A stretch of 10,051 nt of DNA from Bacillota bacterium (GTDB taxonomy: Bacteria; Bacillota; Clostridia; Oscillospirales; Ruminococcaceae), in the NCBI GenBank assembly GCA_023391005.1, contig JAEWBS010000091.1, positions 1 to 10,051 on the forward strand, read 5' to 3'. The notes below the pieces were generated by a model, which did no database searches, was not told where the DNA came from, and was given only the letters and a program-made list of their open reading frames with translations. This document shows, piece by piece, positions 1-5,878 of the stretch. The position numbers were made by a program, and so were the translations under genes. The number at the start of each line of letters is the position of its first letter. The stretch's first letter is position 1.

Positions 1-40
1 ACAAGCGCGGGGCGGGCATACGCGCGGCGTTATGGCGATT

Positions 41-68
41 ATTATAGAATAGCACGCCGGTATGAAAA
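41..68 (-). promoter_or_regulatory. Possible divergent promoter near the left edge
   Basis: On the minus strand a perfect TATAAT (46-41) lies 16 bases from TTTTCA (68-63), a four-of-six match to the -35 consensus. It would drive a gene to the left of the window, which cannot be seen. The -10 is convincing and the -35 is weak, so this is only a candidate. Confidence 0.3.
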
Positions 69-88
69 ATAAAATAGCCGCGACCCGC

Positions 89-117
89 TTTACAGCAAAA
101 TACATTTAGAGTAAGAT
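89..117 (+). promoter_or_regulatory. Sigma-A-type promoter of the DUF815 ATPase gene
   Basis: TTTACA (89-94) is followed after exactly 17 bases by TAAGAT (112-117). Both hexamers match the housekeeping consensus in five of six positions. Transcription would start near base 124, giving a short leader that contains AAAGGA at 135-140, ten bases before the ATG at 151. Spacing and position fit the gene downstream well. Confidence 0.6.
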
Positions 118-150
118 AGTGCTATTACACTAGAAAAGGACTGTACTCAG

Positions 151-1335
151 ATGTCGAAGTGTTATTCGCTGTGTGTTCGCCTGCGCGGGATGGTCATTTT
201 TCGCCGGCTTTTAGAGGATGCGGTGCTTTTGAACCTGACGCGGCTGCTGGAATCGGAGTGTCCCCATAACGGCATTTCGCATTACGCGGCTTTTGCGGCG
301 GCGCTGTACGAAAAGGGGGACAACCTCTCGGACTATCTGCTGGATCTGGTGCTGCGGGATGAAAATCTCTATATGCAGAAGGCCGCGGGGCGGCAGCCGA
401 TCTCCCCGCTGCTAAAGGACTGCCTTGATCAGGAGCTTATGCTGCTTGAGGAGGTTAGCCGGATTTCGCCCCAGACGCTGCGCGAGGTGCTGGGATATGA
501 CGGATTTTTACCCGCCTACCACTGCGGTGCGCATGACTTCAGGGCGGCGTATGCCGGGCGGCTGGAGAAGATATCCTGCTACGGCTACGGCGTTTTTGTG
601 GATCATCACGCGTTTATACTTGAGAATCACACCTTGGTTCCGGTGCGCTACCCCGACCCGATCACGCTTGACCGACTGCCCGGCTACCAGCGTGAGCGGC
701 GGCTGGTTGTAAACAATACACTGGCGTTGCTTGAGGGACGGCCTGCCGCCAATGTGCTGCTTTACGGCGACAGCGGTACCGGCAAATCCTCGACCGTTAA
801 GGCGATCGTTAATGAATACGCATGCCGCGGGCTGCGGCTCATTGAGCTTAAAAAGAACCAGCTTACCGAGATTCCCGCACTGCTCGACCGTCTGTCCGCC
901 AACCCGCTACGCTTTATTTTATTTATCGACGATCTGTCGTTTACGAAGGACGACGACAACTTCGCTGCGCTTAAAGCCATTTTGGAGGGGTCGATTTCCT
1001 ATAAAAACGACAATGTGGCGGTGTATGCGACCAGCAACCGCCGCCATCTGGTTAAGGAGAGCTTCTCAGACCGTGAGGGGGATGAAATACACCTCGGCGA
1101 CACCATTGCCGAGCTGACCTCGCTTTCGGATCGGTTTGGGCTGACCGTCACCTTCGAGCGCCCCGGCAAGCGGCAATATCTCGATATTGTGCTGCACCTC
1201 GCGCAGCTCAACAACATCGACCTGCCGGAGGAGACTCTGATTTCGCGCGCCGAGACCTATGCGCTGCGCCGGGCGGGGCGTTCTCCCCGCGTGGCCAAGC
1301 AGTTTATAGAATCGCTGTTGGCCGACCGGGCCTGA
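151..1335 (+). CDS. DUF815-family AAA+ ATP-binding protein
   Basis: A 394-residue soluble protein of the DUF815 (COG2607) branch of P-loop ATPases. The N-terminal 195 residues are a family-specific region without recognised motifs. The ATPase core follows: Walker A GDSGTGKSS (206-214), Walker B FILFIDDLSF (255-264, acidic pair D260-D261), a sensor-1-like ATSNRRHL (293-300), and GRSPRVAKQF (376-385) in the place of sensor 2. No signal peptide or membrane segment is visible. The family is widespread in bacteria, but its substrate is not established to my knowledge. By fold it should remodel a protein or nucleoprotein using ATP. The first ATG has AAAGGA ten bases upstream. The gene stands alone between its own promoter and a strong terminator, so context gives no partner. 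Family assignment is confident and function is open. Confidence 0.9.
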   Translation: MSKCYSLCVRLRGMVIFRRLLEDAVLLNLTRLLESECPHNGISHYAAFAAALYEKGDNLSDYLLDLVLRDENLYMQKAAGRQPISPLLKDCLDQELMLLEEVSRISPQTLREVLGYDGFLPAYHCGAHDFRAAYAGRLEKISCYGYGVFVDHHAFILENHTLVPVRYPDPITLDRLPGYQRERRLVVNNTLALLEGRPAANVLLYGDSGTGKSSTVKAIVNEYACRGLRLIELKKNQLTEIPALLDRLSANPLRFILFIDDLSFTKDDDNFAALKAILEGSISYKNDNVAVYATSNRRHLVKESFSDREGDEIHLGDTIAELTSLSDRFGLTVTFERPGKRQYLDIVLHLAQLNNIDLPEETLISRAETYALRRAGRSPRVAKQFIESLLADRA

Positions 1336-1410
1336 GCGGGGCTTATTGAATAAATGGCGAATGCTTTTATGAGGGAGAAATCCCTGTATATTAAAGCCTT
1401 CCACAATATT

Positions 1411-1437
1411 AAAAACGCGCCATTCCGGCGCGTTTTT
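1411..1437. terminator. Bidirectional intrinsic terminator between convergent genes
   Basis: AAAAACGCGC (1411-1420) pairs perfectly with GCGCGTTTTT (1428-1437). C1421-G1427 closes the stem at 11 bp around a five-base loop. The arms give a T-run on either strand. The hairpin lies between the end of the ATPase gene (1335) and the end of spmB (1526), so it can terminate both convergent transcripts. A small AGGGA-GAAA-TCCCT hairpin at 1372-1385, with a GNRA-type loop, sits just before it and has no obvious role. Confidence 0.85.
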
Positions 1438-1525
1438 GGCGGTTAGATATAAAAGTTCGGCTCGGAGCAGGTATTTGCGACAGCCAGGGCGCCTCCGGGT
1501 AAACTTGAGAATGTTTCCCAATAAT

Positions 1526-2050
1526 TTACATGTAAAAAAACATTCTGACACAAATTGCGCTCATAATAAAACCAGTGAGGTCGGCGATGACCGACGCCGA
1601 TACCGTATGGCGTATACGGCGGATTGATGTAGCACCATAGTAAACGGCGATGGTATAAAAGGTCGTCTCGGTCGAGCCTTCCATCACGCTGGCGATGCGG
1701 CCGATGAGGCTGTCAGGCCCGAAGCGGGCCAGCAGATCGTTGAAGATGACCATCGCCCCGCTGCCCGAAATGGGGCGCAGCAGCGCCAGCGGCACCACCT
1801 CGGCCGGAATGCCGATCAGCTCGGTGACAGGCGCCAGCGAGTGGGTCAGCAGGTCGAGCGCACCCGAGGCTTTAAAAACCCCGACCGCCGTTATCAGCGC
1901 GACCAGCGCCGGGATGATTCTGAACGCCACCCCGATACCGCTGCGCGCGCCGCTTAAAAACGTGTCGAACACATTGAGGCCGCTGACCCAGCCCCAAAGG
2001 ATGATCAGGCCGATGACGACCGGAATCGCCCAGCTGCTCAGCGCGGTCAT
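1526..2050 (-). CDS. spmB: Spore maturation protein B
   Basis: A 174-residue multi-spanning membrane protein, close to the 178 residues I recall for Bacillus subtilis SpmB. Hydrophobic segments cover about residues 9-24, 42-62 and 80-105, with another near the C-terminus (about 150-170). The family signature is clear: LRPISGSGAMVIFND (about 90-104), then RIASVMEGSTETTFYTIAVY (about 118-137). SpmB acts with SpmA in spore core dehydration and heat resistance; both belong to the Gate/nucleoside-recognition membrane family, and the transported solute is uncertain. The start ATG (2050-2048) overlaps the spmA stop as ATGA, and AGGAG lies nine bases upstream, inside spmA. The overlap indicates translational coupling. 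Confidence 0.93.
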   Translation of the reverse strand: MTALSSWAIPVVIGLIILWGWVSGLNVFDTFLSGARSGIGVAFRIIPALVALITAVGVFKASGALDLLTHSLAPVTELIGIPAEVVPLALLRPISGSGAMVIFNDLLARFGPDSLIGRIASVMEGSTETTFYTIAVYYGATSIRRIRHTVSASVIADLTGFIMSAICVRMFFYM

Positions 2051-2631
2051 GAACGTTTTCTCCTGTCGGAACGCAGCTTGGCGGCCACAATGCCGGACAG
2101 CACCGAAACGGTGGAGGCCACCCAGACCGCCGGCAGAATATCAAGCGGCGTTTTGCTGCCCGCCGCCGAACGCAGCATGGCCGTTGTGGTAGGCAGTAGC
2201 TGTAGCGACGCCGTATTCATCGCTACAAAAAGCACCATGTTATCTGTGGCTGTGCCGTTGGCATGCTCCTCTTCTTCCATCGCTTTCATTGCGGTAATGC
2301 CCAGCGGCGTGGCGGCGTTTCCGAGCCCGAGCAGGTTTGCCACCAGATTCATCGAGATTGCGCGCATCGCTTTGCCTCGCGGGTGCAGACCCTTAAACAA
2401 CCGGCAGGTTATCGGTTGTGCCAGACGCGCCAGTGCGCTGGTCAGCTTCGATTCCTCCGCGATGCGCATAATGCCGCCCCAAAGGCAAAAATTCCCTGCG
2501 AGCGACAATATCAGCTCGATGGCGCGCCCGCTCTCTTTAAGCAGGGCGTCTGACACCTGCGGCATTCTGCCGGTGAGCGCGCCAAAAAGTATGCCGCCCA
2601 GCAGCATTACGCAGAAAATAGCAGTCATCAT
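2047..2631 (-). CDS. spmA: Spore maturation protein A
   Basis: A 194-residue membrane protein with the SpmA signatures NFCLWGGIMRIAEES, then MNLVANLLGLGNAATPLGITAMKAME, where the LGLGNAATP core is the most diagnostic. B. subtilis SpmA is about 196 residues. I chose the ATG at 2631-2629 because AGGGGTGA ends five bases upstream. The frame can be extended 17 residues to 2682, but that extension has no ribosome site and is rich in Cys and Tyr, unlike the family N-terminus. A second ATG follows at once (2628-2626). Together with spmB it promotes spore core dehydration. In Bacillus the pair follows dacB; here spmA is first in the operon and a regulator gene lies divergently upstream. Confidence 0.93.
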   Translation of the reverse strand: MMTAIFCVMLLGGILFGALTGRMPQVSDALLKESGRAIELILSLAGNFCLWGGIMRIAEESKLTSALARLAQPITCRLFKGLHPRGKAMRAISMNLVANLLGLGNAATPLGITAMKAMEEEEHANGTATDNMVLFVAMNTASLQLLPTTTAMLRSAAGSKTPLDILPAVWVASTVSVLSGIVAAKLRSDRRKRS

Positions 2632-2663
2632 ATGCGTCACCCCTATGCAATAAGGGTATGAGC

Positions 2664-2692
2664 AACATAAAGTTTTGATCACTAAATTTCAA
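2664..2692 (-). promoter_or_regulatory. Candidate promoter of spmAB
   Basis: On the minus strand TTGAAA (2692-2687) is 17 bases from TATGTT (2669-2664), a five-of-six and a four-of-six match to the housekeeping consensus. Transcription would begin near 2657, about 26 bases before the spmA ATG. spm genes are normally sporulation-controlled. A CATACCCT sequence (2660-2653) resembles the SigE -10, but I see no convincing SigE -35 at the right distance, so the controlling sigma factor is unresolved. Confidence 0.4.
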
Positions 2693-2745
2693 TGTAAAAA
2701 ATAAGAATTATTTTGATTTTTTTACAAAAATTTACAATATTTGCC

Positions 2746-2774
2746 TTTACATTAACCTACCGATGCGGTATAAT
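2746..2774 (+). promoter_or_regulatory. Promoter of the AbrB-like regulator gene
   Basis: TTTACA (2746-2751), exactly 17 bases, then a perfect TATAAT (2769-2774). The start point would be near 2781, giving a leader of about 78 bases. This leader contains an 11-base inverted repeat AAGGTAACCTT (2811-2821), a possible protein-binding site or weak hairpin. AAAAGGAG (2844-2851) is the ribosome site, seven bases before the ATG. Confidence 0.75.
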
Positions 2775-2858
2775 AGCTGCGATATGACAAATAGGGAGTA
2801 TAAAGTTTGTAAGGTAACCTTTGCCCTGTTTTTATCATGAAAGAAAAGGAGTGGAATT

Positions 2859-3104
2859 ATGAAAGCAACGGGAATTGTAAGAAAAATTGATGATTTAGGA
2901 AGAATTGTGCTGCCGATCGAGCTCAGGAGGACGCTGGGCATCTCAGAGAGGGACTCTCTCGAAATCTATGTAGACCACAACAACATTCTACTTAAAAAGT
3001 ATGAGCCCGCCTGCATCTTTTGCGGAAGTGCCGACAACATCACGGTGTACAAGGATAAAAATGTCTGCGAGCATTGCCTCGGCGACATTAAGGCCAACGG
3101 CTAA
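2859..3104 (+). CDS. AbrB/MazE/SpoVT-type transcription regulator with a Cys4 tail
   Basis: An 81-residue DNA-binding protein. Residues 1-48 are a near-canonical AbrB swapped-hairpin domain: the start MKATGIVRKIDDLGRIVLPI and the ELRRTLGI segment, with basic residues at R8, K9, R15, R23 and R24 where AbrB has its DNA-contacting residues. B. subtilis AbrB is about 96 residues and has a second multimerisation domain. Here that is replaced by residues 50-75 carrying C52-x2-C55 and C70-x2-C73, which looks like a small zinc ribbon. AbrB proteins repress stationary-phase and sporulation genes during growth. The gene is divergent from spmAB, so it may control that operon and itself, but this is inference. 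I leave the symbol blank because clostridia often carry several AbrB-like paralogues. Confidence 0.88.
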   Translation: MKATGIVRKIDDLGRIVLPIELRRTLGISERDSLEIYVDHNNILLKKYEPACIFCGSADNITVYKDKNVCEHCLGDIKANG

Positions 3105-3240
3105 GCACTTTCCGACATTCTACAGGGCGGGATTTATATTTTTCGTCCTTTGGAGCCTAAACAGTCTGTAAAATTCTCGCTGGCGTTTTTTGATGTCGCA
3201 TTCCGCCGGGATGCTATATAATAGACCGTCTGGCATAGGC

Positions 3241-3270
3241 GCGGCCGCGTTTTAAAACGCGGCCGCTTTT
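3241..3270 (+). terminator. Terminator: 26-bp perfect palindrome plus T-run
   Basis: Bases 3241-3266 form a perfect palindrome whose GC-rich arm is GCGGCCGCG followed by TTTT, mirrored exactly. TTTT follows at 3267-3270 on the plus strand, so it is a strong intrinsic terminator for the regulator gene. It begins seven bases past the stop of the convergent acetyltransferase gene. The hairpin also forms on the minus strand but lacks a following T-run there, so it would terminate that transcript less efficiently. Confidence 0.75.
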
Positions 3271-3273
3271 ATA

Positions 3274-3768
3274 TTATGTTGAAGTCTGACCCTGTGCCAT
3301 GTTAAGCAGCGCGTCACCGGTCAGGCGGTATGTCGTCCAGTCCGCCATCGGACGGGCGTTGAGGGACAGATAAAAATCGATGCTCGGGCGGTTCCAGTCA
3401 AGGCACGACCACTCGAGCCGTCCGCAGCCGCGCGCGACGGCCAACCGGGCAAGCTCCTGTAAAACCGCTTTGCCATAGCCCTTGCCGCGATGTGCCTCTT
3501 TAATATAAAGATCCTCAAGATAAAGGCCCCCGCGGCCCAAAAAAGTTGAAAAGTTATGAAAGAACAGCGCGAAGCCGACAATCTCGTTTTCGGCCTCGGC
3601 AAAAATCACCTCGGCCTTATTTTTTTCAAACAACCATTCGTGCAGCAGATCTTCGGTGGCGGTCACCTCATCGCTGAGTTTTTCATATTCGGCCAGCAGC
3701 CGGATAAACGCGAGAATTTGCGGGACGTCGGCGGGGATTGCAGGTCTGAAGGTCACGGGAGTCTGCAT
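3274..3768 (-). CDS. GNAT-family N-acetyltransferase, SSAT-like
   Basis: A 164-residue cytosolic acetyltransferase that would transfer acetyl from acetyl-CoA to an amine. Motif A, RGKGYGK at about residues 94-100, is the pyrophosphate-binding loop; it is preceded by the LYLEDLYI strand typical of the spermidine/spermine (or thialysine) acetyltransferase subgroup. The C-terminal WNRPSIDFY (about 125-133) matches the SSAT segment whose tyrosine acts as general acid. The substrate may therefore be a polyamine or a lysine-like amine, but GNAT substrates cannot be fixed from sequence. An ATG at 3774 is only one base from AAAGGAG, whereas the ATG at 3768 is seven bases away, so I chose 3768. It is the last gene of the ggt operon, 34 bases after the small membrane protein gene. 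Confidence 0.87.
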   Translation of the reverse strand: MQTPVTFRPAIPADVPQILAFIRLLAEYEKLSDEVTATEDLLHEWLFEKNKAEVIFAEAENEIVGFALFFHNFSTFLGRGGLYLEDLYIKEAHRGKGYGKAVLQELARLAVARGCGRLEWSCLDWNRPSIDFYLSLNARPMADWTTYRLTGDALLNMAQGQTST

Positions 3769-3802
3769 CGTCATGCTCCTTTAGTGTGTGGTATGTGCCG
3801 TT

Positions 3803-3976
3803 TTATTCGGGGCGCTTTTTATCTTCGTCCTCACAGTGCGAGGCGCAGTTCGAGCAGTCGCCGTGGCAGCCGCCGCGCATGAGGGGCTCTTTATTTTTAG
3901 AAACGAGCGCAAAGACAAACAGTGCGCAAAGCACGGCGGCCATCACGCCGAAAATAACGATAATCTGGAATGTCAT
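3803..3976 (-). CDS. Small Cys-rich single-span membrane protein
   Basis: A 57-residue protein with one N-terminal hydrophobic helix (about residues 3-25) and a short tail holding four cysteines, C37-x3-C41-x2-C44-x3-C48, ending in acidic and basic residues. The architecture resembles the FeoB-associated Cys-rich membrane proteins of Firmicutes, which follow ferrous iron transporter genes, but no feoB is present here. The cysteines could bind a metal or an iron-sulfur centre. The ATG at 3976 has AAAGGA eleven bases upstream; an in-frame TTG at 3985 would be only two bases from it and is less likely. It starts 17 bases after the ggt stop, so it is probably cotranscribed. The gene looks real from its ribosome site, tight spacing and composition; its function is unknown. 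Confidence 0.7.
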   Translation of the reverse strand: MTFQIIVIFGVMAAVLCALFVFALVSKNKEPLMRGGCHGDCSNCASHCEDEDKKRPE

Positions 3977-3993
3977 AATAATCAAAATCCTTT

Positions 3994-5601
3994 CTATTGG
4001 GCGACGACGGCGCCGTCGCAGCGCGGGTCGGTGCCGCCCGCGTACACGCCGTTTTGCTGCCGCCAGATAATCTGGCCACGGCCAAAGGGCGCGCGGTCGT
4101 GCGAATAACTGATCTGGTGGCCCATCTGCTCCAGCGCGCGGGCAATATGCAGCGGAACGCCGTGTTCAAGGCTGACGTTGCGCGCGCCGGTCCAGTGCCA
4201 ACGCGGGGCGTCGAGCGCCGACTGCGGGTTTTTGTGGTACTCCAGCAGGCTAAGCACGACCTGAAGATGTCCCTGAGGCTGCATAAAAGCGCCCATAACG
4301 CCAAACGGGGCGACCGGCTGGCCGTTCTTGGAGATAAAGCCCGGGATGATCGTGTGATAAGGCCGCTTGCCGGGCGCGATGCAGTTGGGGCTGTTTTCGT
4401 CCAGATAAAAGCCGCCACCTCGGTTGTGCAGCGCAATGCCGGTGCCGGGAATCACGACGCCTGAGCCAAAGCCGTTATAATTCGACTGAATATAGGACAC
4501 CATATTGCCATCGGCATCTGCGGTGCACAGATAAACGGTGCCGCCGTCGGTTGGGTTGCCGATTGTTGGCAGCAGTGCCTCGTCGGAGATTAACGCGCGG
4601 CGTCGCTCGGCATAAGCGGCACCCAACAGTTGCTGTGGTGTAACCGCCATGCCGATACGCGGGTCGGCAATATAATGATAAGCGTCGGTGGCGGCCAATT
4701 TAAGTGCTTCAATTTGCAGATGCCAGCTTTTGGGGTCCTCGGGCGACGGCAGCGCCATGCCGTTTAAAATGTTCAGCGCCATAAGCGCAATGAGGCCCTG
4801 TCCGTTGGGCGGCAACTCCCAAATATCGTAGCCGCGATAAGCGGTGGTGAGCGGCGTCACCCATTCGGGTTCAAAGGCAGCCAGATCATTTTTGCGCAGA
4901 TAGCCGCCCGCCGCGCGCATATAACGGTCGATCTCGTCGGCAAGCGCACCCTGATAAAACGACTTGGCGGCGGTTGAGGCAATATCGGCGAGCGTTTGGG
5001 CGTGGTCGGGCAATCGCCAGCATTCACCGGCCTGCGGCGCTTTACCGTTATTGGTGAAGACGCGAAACCACTCGGCAAATTCGGGCCGGTCGCGATGGGG
5101 GGCGTAGGTCTCTTCCGCGGCGGCCTTCCACCGTTCCGCGACGGTGGGACCCACCGTAAAGCCGTCGGCGGCATAGCGGATGGCGGGGGCAAGCGTCTCG
5201 GTGAGCGGCAGACTGCCAAACCGCTCGGACAGCGCGGCCCACGCAGCGGGAAGTCCCGGCACCGTCTGCGGGCAAAAGCCGAGCTTCGGCATGGCTTTAT
5301 GTCCGGCGTCCCGAATCGTTTGCGCCGTGAGCATCGCCGGGCAGGCGCCGGTCGCATTAAGGCCGAACAGGCCGTCCTTGGTCCAAACCTGCGCAAAGGC
5401 GTCGCCGCCGATGCCGTTGGAGCAGGGCTCGACAACGGTGAGGCAGGCGGCCGTGGCAATGGCGGCGTCTATAGCGTTGCCGCCCTGCTTTAAAATATCC
5501 AGCCCCGCCTGTGCGCAAAGCTGCTGAGAGGTGGCGACCATGCCTTTGGCGCCAAAGGTCACCCGGCGCTGCGAGGGATGGGGATACGCATGAAAATTCA
5601 T
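3994..5601 (-). CDS. Gamma-glutamyltransferase family protein (YwrD-like)
   Basis: A 535-residue Ntn-hydrolase of the gamma-glutamyltranspeptidase family, which hydrolyses or transfers gamma-glutamyl groups, for example from glutathione. The N-terminal signature runs from GMVATSQQLCAQAG to GGNAIDAAIATAACLTVVEP and SNGIGGDAF (about 20-69). PPNGQG follows (264-269). The self-cleavage site is best placed before T355 in DGGTVYLC, aligned through the conserved D-x-DGNMVS, giving subunits of about 354 and 181 residues. GKRPYHTIIP (411-420) and DPRCDGAV (525-532) are further family blocks. Secreted GGTs have TTH at the cleavage site; GTV and the lack of a signal peptide fit the cytoplasmic YwrD-type branch, which may be a glutathione hydrolase or another acylase. 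AAGGGG seven bases before the ATG supports the start. It heads a three-gene operon. Confidence 0.9.
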   Translation of the reverse strand: MNFHAYPHPSQRRVTFGAKGMVATSQQLCAQAGLDILKQGGNAIDAAIATAACLTVVEPCSNGIGGDAFAQVWTKDGLFGLNATGACPAMLTAQTIRDAGHKAMPKLGFCPQTVPGLPAAWAALSERFGSLPLTETLAPAIRYAADGFTVGPTVAERWKAAAEETYAPHRDRPEFAEWFRVFTNNGKAPQAGECWRLPDHAQTLADIASTAAKSFYQGALADEIDRYMRAAGGYLRKNDLAAFEPEWVTPLTTAYRGYDIWELPPNGQGLIALMALNILNGMALPSPEDPKSWHLQIEALKLAATDAYHYIADPRIGMAVTPQQLLGAAYAERRRALISDEALLPTIGNPTDGGTVYLCTADADGNMVSYIQSNYNGFGSGVVIPGTGIALHNRGGGFYLDENSPNCIAPGKRPYHTIIPGFISKNGQPVAPFGVMGAFMQPQGHLQVVLSLLEYHKNPQSALDAPRWHWTGARNVSLEHGVPLHIARALEQMGHQISYSHDRAPFGRGQIIWRQQNGVYAGGTDPRCDGAVVAQ

Positions 5602-5617
5602 AATATAACCCCTTATC

Positions 5618-5649
5618 TATGTAAATTGCAATCTAATGCCATATGTAAA
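5618..5649. promoter_or_regulatory. Direct TATGTAAA repeat upstream of ggt
   Basis: The exact 8-mer TATGTAAA occurs at 5618-5625 and 5642-5649, 24 bases start to start, immediately ahead of the ggt ribosome site. Half-sites in direct orientation about two helical turns apart are typical of AraC-family binding, and an AraC-family gene is the next gene upstream. This is a pattern-based suggestion. I see no convincing -35/-10 pair for ggt in this stretch. Confidence 0.3.
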
Positions 5650-5652
5650 AGC

Positions 5653-5687
5653 TTCGCCCGCTACGCAATAGCGCTAGCGGCAGCGAA
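5653..5687 (-). terminator. Hairpin ahead of ggt, possible attenuator
   Basis: TTCGC (5653-5657) pairs with GCGAA (5683-5687), CCGCTA (5658-5663) with TAGCGG (5675-5680), and CGC with GCG around an AATA loop. Only small bulges interrupt about 14 bp of stem. Read on the minus strand the stem is followed by GC and TTTT, a weak terminator signal about 50 bases before the ggt ATG. It may be a second terminator behind the regulator gene or an attenuator in the ggt leader. Confidence 0.4.
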
Positions 5688-5794
5688 ACGCAAAGCGCAT
5701 CTTTAAGGGTGTGCCGAACAAAAGCTTTGGCAGCGCTCAGTTTTTATCGCTGTACGCCATAGAACACGGCGCAGAGGGCCTTTAATAATGGTAC

Positions 5795-5871
5795 ACCAAA
5801 AAACGCCGCCATGCAACCCAAACATCCTGTCCGACGTTAAAAACAGACAGCCGTGGTGCGTGGCGGCGTTT
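5795..5871 (-). terminator. Terminator of the AraC-family gene
   Basis: AAACGCCGCCA (5801-5811) pairs with TGGCGGCGTTT (5861-5871), and the stem continues with T-G, G-C, C-G and A-T pairs to about 15 bp. The large loop contains its own small hairpin CTGTC/GACAG (5827-5831 with 5846-5850). On the minus strand the stem runs into a six-base T-run (5803-5798). It begins eight bases after the regulator gene stop. The long branched loop is unusual for a simple terminator. Confidence 0.65.
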
Positions 5872-5878
5872 AAAAATA

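Noticed and set aside
1525..1536. TTTACATGTAAA, a perfect 12-bp palindrome
   Set aside because: It overlaps the spmB stop between convergent genes, where an operator has no promoter to act on. It is probably chance in an AT-rich spot.
2078..2653. 191-codon plus-strand frame opposite spmA
   Set aside because: SpmA is clearly identified on the minus strand, and the plus frame gives a Ser/Ala-rich product with no ribosome site.
2653..2660. CATACCCT as a SigE -10 for spmA
   Set aside because: No acceptable SigE -35 lies 14-15 bases upstream, and the start would leave almost no leader before the ribosome site. It is mentioned only as an alternative.
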